Below, piece after piece: positions 55,927-64,000 of a DNA stretch of 64,000 nt. The number at the start of each line of letters is the position of its first letter. The stretch's first letter is position 1. A program made the translations under genes and the position numbers. The stretch spans positions 806,001-870,000 of the forward strand of contig KN834758.1 of assembly GCA_000827265.1 (NCBI GenBank). Reading direction: 5' to 3'. The stretch is from Collybiopsis luxurians FD-317 M1. Its lineage: Eukaryota; Basidiomycota; Agaricomycetes; Agaricales; Omphalotaceae. Under the pieces are notes generated by a model, which did not search any database, had not been told where the DNA came from, and saw nothing but the letters and a program-made list of their open reading frames with translations.

Positions 55927-56935
55927 TCACCAACGTGCATCCGTCGCCACTGGAGCGTCGTAGACTGCCCCTCCTCCCGAGGCAGCACGGTCAGCAGGCG
56001 GACGTGAAGGGCTACTTCCCCTAGGAGGACTCCTGCTGTAGCTTCTCCTCCTGCGATAGTCTTTCCCTCCATAGTCAGGACTGTACCTTCCCTTAGGTGG
56101 AGGGCTGCGTTTGTCTCTCCAAGAATCCCGGGAGTCGCGAGAGTCACGACCGTAATAATCACGGTCGCGGTCTCTATCCCGGTCACCTCTATCCCTTCGC
56201 CAAGAATCCCTTCCATCGCGGTCACGATAGGAATCTCGGTCCTTGTAATCTTTGTCTCGTCCAGAATCCCTGTCACGGTCATAGTAACGATCTCTGTCCC
56301 TGTCACGGTCGCCGTAACGCGAATCGCGAGCTGACCGACGATGGCCCATGTATTCACCAGGAGTAGGAGCATGAGGACGATCAGTAACGCTATAATCAAC
56401 ACGAATTCGACGTCCGTTAAGCTCAACACCGTTGAGTTCTTGGATGGATCGGGTGGCATCTTCAACGGTAGCCATACGGATAAAGCCGAAACCTCTGGAG
56501 CGGTCAGACTAGGAAAATCCGTTAGGGAAACAAAGCGGTAACGCCAGTAAAGCACCTACCCTTTGATCATAAACAATGGTGACCTTTTCGACCCTTCCAA
56601 ACCTACTGAATTCTTCGTCCAGATCCCTCTCTTGGGTTCGGATGCTCAAACCAAAAACACCAAGAACATTGGATGGGTTTGGAGCGATGGGCGCATGAGG
56701 AGGCCTTTTGGGGGCAGGGGAACGACGTCGAGGGCTTCGAAAGCCATTGTTACCGTTCGTGTCTCTAGCAGGAGAGCGAGAGCGAGAACGGCCTCGGGCA
56801 CCTGCGGCGGCAGCAGCTGGCGCAGGGTCATTGTAATCTTGCGAATAAGGGTCAGCAGGAAGGTTGGAATTTTCGCCGTACTAAAATCAGTAAGATTAAG
56901 CCCCTGGTTGGCTGATTCGGAAGGGGACTTACCAT
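55927..56935 (-). CDS. TRA2-like SR splicing factor (RRM plus RS/RD tail)
   Basis: Three coding exons (56933-56935, 56560-56880, 55927-56508) give 301 residues. The first coding exon is only the ATG. A short Ser/Arg-rich stretch ([12 protein letters not shown]) precedes one RRM: RNP2 as VLGVFGLSI, then [21 protein letters not shown], and RNP1 as RGFGFIRM, ending IRVDYSVT. The tail after about residue 190 is a long run of Arg-Asp and Ser-Arg repeats, then Gly/Ala/Pro. An RRM between two RS-type regions is the layout of transformer-2 proteins, which bind exonic enhancers in pre-mRNA in the nucleus. The RRM is split by an intron before SDRSRGFGF. It is divergent from RPL18. Confidence 0.9.
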
Positions 56936-57107
56936 GATGCTGGTGGTGGAAGCAGAAGAGAATGGAAATATTAGTCAGCCTCACAGCCGCACCGGCGGTT
57001 CTAATGGCATGTGATCTTAGCTATACAGCACCAGCATTGCATTCTCACGATAGTCTAATCTTCGTCTCCAGTTCGACTGACCGTTTTTTTTTTTCAGCAA
57101 AATCAAG
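56936..57107. promoter_or_regulatory. 172-bp divergent promoter, TRA2-like / eL18
   Basis: The two start codons face away from each other across 172 bp. The eL18 side has a long T-run and CAG just before the leader, typical of ribosomal protein genes. Both genes begin with an exon containing only the start codon. Confidence 0.6.
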
Positions 57108-58043
57108 ATGGTGAGCAGCATTTCATACTGGGTTGATTAGGATTCAACATGATTCGTCTGGCTGTCGTGGTGTGGATATGGGTCTGGAGATGATGCTGGA
57201 AGTGGTCTTCAGCTGGCTGGAAATTTGGCTCAATTGGCGTGGACGGACAAGCTTAAGGGCTTATTGCTGACGAAAATGTCTTGAATTTTGCAGGGTATCG
57301 ACCTTACCGCCCACCACGTCAAGAAGGGTAACCGTACCGCCCCCAAGAGCGAGGACCCATACTTGCTCCTTCTCGTAAAAGTGTGTATTACCGTGTTTTG
57401 CAGTTCGAGCAGTATTTAGAATGCTTTATCTAGCTCTACCGCTTCCTCGCTCGCCGTACGGACTCGAGCTTCAACAAAGTCATCCTCCATCGCCTCTTCC
57501 TCTCCAAAATCAACCGTCCTCCTCTCTCCTTGTCCCGCATCATTCGTGAAACCGACGCATCGCCTGACCGGGAGAACAAGATCATCGTTCAAGTTGGAAC
57601 TGTCACCGATGATATTAGGATTCCCAGTACGGACATTCCCAAAGTGAGAAGACACATATTTAGATATGCAACGACTCTGAACTTTGACTTGCATTCAGTT
57701 AACAATTGCCGCCCTCCGCTTCACTCGATCCGTCAAGGCACGCATCCTCGCTGCTGGAGGCGAGGTTCTTACCCTCGATCAGCTCGCGTTGCGTGCTCCT
57801 ACTGGAAGCAACACTATTCTGCTGAGGGGACAGAGGAACTCGAGAGAGGCTGTAAAGCACTTCGGCATGGGTGAGTACACTGGGTTTCCTTGAGTGCAAT
57901 TCTTGCTTTTTCGACTGCGATGTTAATAGCTCCATTTTTACTCGACAGGCCCTCACAAACACAAGAAGCCCTACACCATCTCCAAGGGACGCAAATTCGA
58001 ACAAGCCCGTGGTCGCCGAAAGTCGCGTGGCTTCAAGGTTTAA
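57108..58043 (+). CDS. RPL18: 60S ribosomal protein eL18
   Basis: Five coding exons (57108-57110, 57294-57380, 57434-57643, 57699-57870, 57949-58043) encode 188 residues, the usual eL18 size. The first coding exon is just ATG, followed by an intron of 183 bp, far longer than others nearby. The protein is easily recognised: [13 protein letters not shown], then [50 protein letters not shown] and a tail [18 protein letters not shown]. It is a structural part of the large ribosomal subunit. Long first introns after the ATG are common in fungal ribosomal protein genes and often support high expression. Confidence 0.98.
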
Positions 58044-59024
58044 AGGATGTCGCCAAAGTTGGGGTATCAAAATCGACCTTGCAGAGCTGGTCAAGGTGGG
58101 GTGGAACTTATTTACTGTATGCAAATATGCCTGTCATGTATTCGAATGCATTATGTTACATGGGTCTTCCATCCTTTCATTCACCACTTGGCCAAAAGAC
58201 GGAAGAAATAGTTGAGTTGGATAACCTACCGCGGATTTTTGCTTCCCTCTCTTCCTGAACAGCTTTTCTTTCCTCATTCGAAAAGTACGCCACCATGGAA
58301 AAGCTACGCAGTGCCTAATTCGTTTTTTTGCGATGTTGGGGGTTACCTTGCAATAAGTCTTTTGTGTCAAAGCAAAAATCTGTGCTGCGGAATGCAACTC
58401 AGAGTGTTTCTATTTCATCGGGTTTGCACATCATGTGTATTGCGAAGCAGTTTTCCCGGAGGCTGTTGCTGCTGTTGCTGGTGTTGCCAAGTATCCTTCT
58501 TTGGCAGCTACTTGTCGAGTACAAGTAAAATTTCGCCCAAGGCTATCTACCCCGCAAGGCGAAAGTATGGATCGACCGTGATGCATAGATGCACCATTAC
58601 TTCTCGCTGAATAGGCGTACAAATATGCACAGAAACGTACACCTTGGGCCATTTTGAGAGTCGTTCCTAATACGAATCTGTAATCGTTCCAAATACGTAA
58701 CTCAGATCGTTAATGAAGATCGTAAAGGCTTGTGGGTCAATTGAAACGTTCTATCATAAAAGTCTGATCTCAAGCTTTTGATCGTATCGCGGAGACATAG
58801 TACTTAATGAAGAGAACGCAACGCCTCGAACTTGAATCTGCGTCTTCAGAAAATTCCATTTCGGAATATCGTAAATTTGTATTGGAAAACCTGACATCGA
58901 CTCTCGTCGTCACTATCTCGAGCAAGCTCTAAGCGCTCTATTCATCGAAGGAAATGGTGCCCCATATAAACTCTTTATGTTCTCCTCAGCTGGCCCAGTG
59001 TCAGCACGCTACTTACCATCTTCA
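58044..59024. other. Intergenic region
   Basis: About 1 kb with no supported gene. Frames at 58212-58610 and elsewhere are AT/T-rich without domains. A TATAAA motif at about 58964 precedes the small gene to the right by some 60 bp. Confidence 0.5.
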
Positions 59025-59668
59025 ATGGCCTTTGAATCCGCACAGATTTTCTTGAACATCATTCTTTCGACAATCACGAGCTATGAGGCATGGATAATGG
59101 CCTTCATCGTCCTCGCCGCCCTCGTACTCCAACGAATTTATTCTCCACACTGCTTCACCCTCTCGAAGCTCGATTATACTCTCTCAGCCGTAGACCGGAT
59201 ACTGAAAGGGTACGAGAATGAACGAGCTTCGGAATCGATATTTTCCTCTATGGAATGTCGGCGCTTTCGGGCTCGTTTTGACGGGCGAGTCTTCTACTCT
59301 TTAACATTCGACTGACGTTCTCACTACGTTGTTCAGAATTAACTTACAGAAGCAAATTTTGCACATTTCTCCCAATGGCCCAGACATTTCGAGGATGCAA
59401 AAGCTATCTCCACTGCGCTTTCTTAGACACATTCGTGGTATACGATCTTGCTACCTCGGTATATGCGCCTTGCGTGAGGAAATAGGGGTGAAATGCGACA
59501 TTCTTGTTCCACCACAAACAGATTTACTGAAATATTGGTGTTTTTTTCTCTTTCTTTTAGCTTTTGGCAGCCAACCGCATATATCGGCATTCCCTGGCAG
59601 CAATGTCCTCCAAAGAAATCGATTCAGTAATGGAGGGCCACCATCACCACTCGGGAGCTATATGCTAG
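59025..59668 (+). CDS. Small membrane protein with helical cytoplasmic region, unknown function
   Basis: Three exons (59025-59288, 59350-59487, 59561-59668) join in phase 0 to 169 residues. A hydrophobic helix at about residues 18-38 (TSYEAWIMAFIVLAALVLQ) follows a short amphipathic start. The rest is charged and helical, with RFRARFDGR, LSPLRFLRHIRGI and a C-terminal MEGHHHHSGAIC. The start at 59025 was preferred over ATG 58977 because the latter is only about 12 bp from the TATAAA. The last intron has a strong pyrimidine tract; the first uses a weaker GTCTTC donor. Similar short anchored coiled-coil proteins are common orphan families in mushrooms, but I cannot name one. Confidence 0.42.
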
Positions 59669-61045
59669 CGCTTGCGACACAGATAAGAGCTCCATAGCAC
59701 TTCGCTGCGTGAAGATCTGCAGAACTCGGGAGACATACGTGTACTTTTTTTTCCGTTGAATCAATCATTAGGTGTATCTCTGTATTTCCTTTGATCCGAT
59801 CAACTGTTTTCACTGCTCTTTTCGCAATATAAGTATCCTTTGTTCAGTGTTTTCTCCAATGGACTTTGAGACTTCGAATTATGCATAGGTGCTAAAAGTG
59901 AAAATTACAACCCAAAGGAACGCAATTAAATTAGCAAAGTTGACTTTTCGCGAGGCGGTAAGCTTTATCCCAGGCATTAAAACGACAGCGACGCCGAGGC
60001 AACCATGAACTGCCATGGACTGTCAACATCCTGTCCGCGAACTCGTTGAGAGTTGAGCATGTCAACTTCAGCAAACGAGATCAGGTTGGCAAAATAATTG
60101 CTGATCCGGATTGCCAACGGATTGCCGTGTGATCGACAATCAAAACCGCTTGAACCTGCTTCAACGTACTGCACTAGCAATGCTGCCCTAGTATATACAA
60201 ACCCTCGGGTAATGAAAAGAAAAGGCTTAATAAGCACTCTTGGTTTCATGAGGCTTTACTGCTTTACTTACATACGTAGTCATAGCAAAACGAGTTTGAT
60301 TCTTGTTTACCTATCCCTAACAGCATCTGCGGGTGTTTTCTCCACAAAAATTTGGTGGCCACGACCTAAACAAGTTAGTGGGAGAAGCCGCACCATGCTG
60401 ATCACGATGACACGTATTTAAGTTGCACGGCGCCAACGACTTATTCCTGTGCGAGATAATTGAGGGAGTAATTTAGGGTATCGGTTTGAAGGTCGATTAA
60501 GCGGGGCTCGATTCATTCAACAAACAGTAATTGCCTCCATCGGCATTGATACAGAAAGACTTCCAGAACGTTGCCATCAGCATGCCTTAGTAATTGGAGA
60601 CAAGCGCTCGGTACACTGTAGCACTTGAAAATATAACCACAGTTTCTTGGGCGTATTATGAATACCGGCAATCATCGTAGGGCTGTCATACATCCTTCGG
60701 CTTCCTTCTGTGTTTGTTACTCATTTTCTAAAGACATCTCGAAGTACGCTGATGTTTTGCGAAGTTTTATTTTTGCTACAAAAGACTTCACGCTGAGTTC
60801 TGCCTTCCTATATTCTTCGTAACCCAAACTAATAATGGAATGGTTGTAGGTGGTCGTCAAGTTTGCTTCGACGTACCTCGCGTGACGTAACCGGTCAAAG
60901 CTGTACATCGCGGCACGCGTCTCCCCACACTGACGTATAATGACGAGAGGCATTAATGGTTTGGAGCCTTGAGCGGTATAAAGTCTGGAGCTCTCAGTGG
61001 CGCTCTCCCATTCTTGCACCACCAAACTTTAACATACCACTCGAA
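59669..61045. other. Intergenic region
   Basis: About 1.4 kb without a supported gene. Open frames at 60098-60421 (plus) and 60717-61025 (minus) show no domain or splice structure. Confidence 0.5.
60977..60983 (+). promoter_or_regulatory. TATA box of Con-6-like gene
   Basis: TATAAAG lies 69 bp before the ATG at 61046. Confidence 0.55.
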
Positions 61046-61469
61046 ATGCCTTCAATATTCTCCCGTCATCATCACCATCGTAAATCCTACTCGAATACCC
61101 CCCGCAGAAGGGAGCGTTACTACCACCGACGTGACCCAGACCACGTTGCAGCAGGTTACAGTGAGTATCTCGTAACTTAATGGTCCACATCGTCTCATTC
61201 CTTTTGTAGGAGCTGCCCTCGCAAATCCTAATACCACCAGCCAGGGCCGCAGACATGCTAAAGAAGAGCTTCACGCGATGGTGAGTTCGCCTGCCTCGCT
61301 TACCTAATCGAAAAAATTCTCAAGTTCTTTGGGCTAGGGACGAAGCACTCACGTACCATTCATGACCAAACTCAAGCGTACTCTTGGAATTCGCAGTACT
61401 CCCCGCCGTAAGCGCGAGCAGGAGAAGTACTATGAACGAGAACATAGGTTTCGAAAGAGGCGATACTAA
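61046..61469 (+). CDS. Con-6-type conidiation protein with basic extension
   Basis: Three exons (61046-61160, 61210-61280, 61338-61469) encode 105 residues. The centre, DPDHVAAGYRAALANPNTTSQGRRHAKEELHAMG, is given here only by its key parts: DPDHVAAGYRAAL, NPNTTS and AKEEL. It fits the Con-6 repeat, in which a GYxAxLxNPxxS core is followed by a helix ending in a Met or Leu. The family is known from Neurospora con-6, induced during conidiation and stress; in basidiomycetes its role is undefined. The N-terminus is His/Arg-rich (SRHHHHRKSY) and the C-terminus has a long basic helix (RKREQEKYYEREHRFRKRR), neither part of the usual small Con-6 protein. Only one repeat is present, where Neurospora CON-6 has two. 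Confidence 0.8.
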
Positions 61470-62112
61470 TAATCGGACATTATAATGAGATTTCAATTAT
61501 ACCCCTGTAGCAAGAGGCTTCTGTACAGTGTATCGTATAACAATGAAAAAGCCGTGTAAATTTATTTTGGCGCCGGTCGGATGAAATTTTTGTTTGTGTA
61601 CTTCAACCATCTTTTTCAACTAACCTGAATACTGTCGATTTTAATCCGTCAAATTACCATGAAATATCGCGCATAGCTGCTAAAGATCCAGCGAATAACC
61701 ATCCGGCTGAACAACGATGGTCGGAGATAGGCTGAAGGGATGCGTATCGCAACCGCCGGATACCCCAATTCATATTCTCTCTTATCTTTCTTCATGATTC
61801 TTCCCTACCATTGGCAAAACAGCACTCTCGCCTACTCTCCCAGTAACTACGTCTTTACGCTGGTCAAGTTCCGGACACAATATCCCATCCGGCAGGCTTG
61901 ACTGTACTTCGTGCTCTCACACATTACCTTCGGTTCGGACTTCCGGTCTAGAAATATATTGGAAAATAGCTTGCCTCCGAGTATCGTGACCAACGCTTGC
62001 CTCGAGGCGCTCGACATTGTACGATAACTTATCTTTTCCTACCTATCGTATAAAACGGTTCGAAACAGAAGCAGGACACTATCAACAGCGACAACCATAG
62101 CTTAACCCTGTC
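61470..62112. other. Intergenic region
   Basis: About 640 bp between the Con-6-like and DUF3445 genes. It contains the TATA box of the latter; otherwise nothing distinctive. Confidence 0.5.
62049..62055 (+). promoter_or_regulatory. TATA box of DUF3445 gene
   Basis: TATAAAA lies 64 bp before the ATG at 62113. Confidence 0.55.
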
Positions 62113-63957
62113 ATGGAATCACCATTCTCTACCTTCGAAGTTGACTCAATCCGTGGCCTTCTTCTAGCAGTATTGCTATCCGTGCTTCTTGCCTCAGGGT
62201 ATTCCTTTTTCTCTAAACGCCAGTCACCCTCGCAGTCAAACCCGCAACATCTTCCATCCGAAAAGAATAAGATTAAGCAACGGGAATGGGGTGGTGAGTA
62301 ACTTGACTGTCTGCGATAATGGTAGGCTCAGAAACGTAATCATTCATACCTTCAGAATGGCCGCCTGTTGTGTTTCCTTATCCTCCAGTGAAAGCAAGCC
62401 CCAGTCCAATGGAATTGAAACCGATTCCGTACCGCCCTTTCAGATGGGGAGCATACCAGTGCGCGTAGTTCCTTTACCTTCCTTTGCCAATCTTCAATTG
62501 AAACCGAGATATAGTGTCACGATGGGCATTCGAGATATGCCCTGGGACGAATGGATTGAGGTGCATTTGGGCATAACTATCCCGCCTACAGGAATTTGAA
62601 CAATGATTCTGTGCAGCTCGATAACCAAATGCAGTCGTACTATTACATCAAGAAGCACCGTATCGCAACCCGAGGTACTAACGTTGTGCAAATCTTGCCC
62701 GACAGACCCGGTATTGTAAATTCTGCCAGCCAAAGTGGTAAGTTTGCTAAGGTTTCGAGTATGATTTTATTCTGAGGTGAAAGTACACAGCGGTTGAATT
62801 AGCTCATGAATTCGCTGAATACCTGAGCAAGCGATATCCCGATGCATTTACTGTCAAGCGAGCTGCAGCGGGCCATGTTCTGAGTGTCACAATCGTTCCA
62901 GTCAACGCTACACTCGACCTTCCTCCTCCACTGGCGCCAAGAGGATCCACGGAGCTGCGAGCGGTGAGTATTGAAGAAGCGGAGAATGCGATGAGAATTG
63001 CCGCTTTATTGTACGCCAGTTCTTAATATCAGGTTTGCATTAGTTACTGACGTAGAGATATTCAATCAGGGTTCAGGATGATCTAGCGCTCATGGTCGAA
63101 GGTGATAACTGCGCACGCAGACTAGCAGGGTTTGACCAAGCTCATTGATAACAGGAACTGACGGACGCTACTATTTCCAAGGAGGTGCCATCTGTGTGCC
63201 GGGTGATTCTATAGCGCTCGCAGGCCCACCTGTTCGAAACTGATACATAAATTCAGGGTTCTGGAGAATGCGAGATAAGATTGGTATGCCATTGGAGGAT
63301 ATTCATATCCAAGGACATGTTCCGCAATGCATGTTGAATTTTCCCTTCCATCTTCGTGATAAACTCATCCCCGCCTTCACAGATGAAACAAAACTACATC
63401 ACAGCATGGACCGGTATTTCAAGCGCATGCCAGTAGAAAAACCAATCATTCGAAACAATTATTTCTTTCAAGTCATACCCCCAAAGGATGTGCGAAACCC
63501 CGTAGATACTAACTTGCAGTCTTCCGCCAAACCTATTCTCGAAAACGACGGCATTGTCGATCCCGAAGAACTCGCTTGGTCCGTAACCACCAACGGCAAC
63601 GAGGAAACATTCAGTCACGGGCATCCAATCTCCCCTGACAAGCGTCCTGTCATAGCAGCCGAGAATTTGCGCTTACGAACTGAACGCCAGACTCTGCGTA
63701 GGCTTCCTTTGTCTGGTGCCATTGTCTTTACGATCCGTACGTATCTCTTCCCTGTGGAGGAGCTTGCGAAGGAGCCTGGGATCCCTGCGCGGATGGCGAG
63801 TGCGCTTAGAAGCTGGCCAGAGGATGTGAGAAGGTACAAAGGGAATGGGCTATATGAGAAGGTTATGCTAGAGTATTTGGATCAGGCTGTTGAGAAGCAG
63901 CGGTTAGAAGGAGGTGAGGAGTTTGTGAAGGAACCTGGGAAAGGATATCCGTATTAG
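62113..63957 (+). CDS. DUF3445/HODM-like haem oxidase with N-terminal membrane anchor
   Basis: Eight exons (62113-62293, 62356-62458, 62515-62560, 62617-62737, 62791-62963, 63056-63101, 63155-63202, 63257-63957) sum to 472 residues. A hydrophobic helix at about 13-33 (IRGLLLAVLLSVLLASGYSFF) suggests an anchor with the body outside or facing the cytosol. Then come [28 protein letters not shown], given in pieces: [13 protein letters not shown] and WDEWIELD. Next are VQDDLALMVEG, YYFQGGAICVPGFWRM and KIGMPLEDIHIQGHVP, all typical of DUF3445. The C-terminal half has LRTERQTLRRLPLSGAIVFTIRTYL, again family-typical. The family includes the alpha subunit of haem-dependent oxidative N-demethylase in bacteria; the fungal substrate is unknown. 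All introns are GT-AG and exon lengths sum to a multiple of three. Confidence 0.9.
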
Positions 63958-64000
63958 ACTTTGTAGGTGTATCCATGTGAATGTCCGTTTCGCATATTCG
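63958..64000. other. Right edge, 3' flank of DUF3445 gene
   Basis: Forty-three bases after the stop codon, to the window end; nothing can be said about them. Confidence 0.5.

Noticed and set aside
1..64000. CRISPR array, phage or bacterial operon
   Set aside because: No regular spaced repeats and no polycistronic layout; introns and tRNA introns show nuclear fungal DNA.

Overview
The window reads as nuclear DNA of a filamentous basidiomycete, most likely a mushroom-forming agaricomycete. Genes are compact and multi-exonic with short introns (mostly 48-80 bp, GT-AG). Five tRNA genes all carry introns directly 3' of the anticodon. Several families are typically fungal: HAM1-like, Con-6, Atf1-type bZIP with HRA-like repeats, DUF3445/HODM and a TRI4-like P450. 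No CRISPR array, rRNA gene, intact transposon or operon is visible. Exon structures below were worked out by eye from splice signals and frame continuity; for most genes the exon lengths sum to a multiple of three.

Layout. 1-2.3 kb: start of an unknown gene running off the left edge, tRNA-Val, tRNA-His and a small secreted protein. 3.5-11.7 kb: two short-chain dehydrogenases, a superoxide-dismutase-fold mitoribosomal protein divergent from OST2/DAD1, and a hexokinase/glucokinase. 11.7-15.5 kb: gene-poor and AT-rich, holding one 75-residue four-exon gene of unknown family. 15.5-26.7 kb: signalling genes (inositol polyphosphate multikinase, a MOB4/phocein-like protein, an Atf1-like bZIP factor, a Dma1-like FHA-RING ligase), with two oppositely oriented tRNA-Trp genes and a tRNA-Asp. 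28-34.5 kb: a mucin-like single-pass membrane protein and an HxxxD acyltransferase. 34.5-39.5 kb: a repeat-bearing spacer and a tandem pair of four-helix MARVEL-like membrane proteins. 39.9-46.2 kb: a 1,299-residue HAM1-like protein and a cytochrome P450.

46.4-58 kb is a dense housekeeping block: NOP9, CFD1, an F-box protein, NUG1, a TRA2-like SR protein and ribosomal protein eL18. NOP9, NUG1 and eL18 act in ribosome production, and CFD1 builds cytosolic Fe-S proteins, which include the ribosome-recycling ATPase Rli1. That link is inference from position and known roles. 59-64 kb: a small coiled-coil membrane protein, a Con-6 conidiation-type protein and a DUF3445 haem oxidase-like protein with an N-terminal membrane anchor.

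The most unusual signals are: a P450 intron that must begin with AT instead of GT to keep the frame; a multikinase intron whose 3' half still encodes a conserved family motif in frame; a divergent promoter whose two genes both have a first coding exon of only the start codon; a cluster of TGACGT cores around the start of the bZIP gene; and the small four-exon orphan gene. No clearly new multi-gene system was found.
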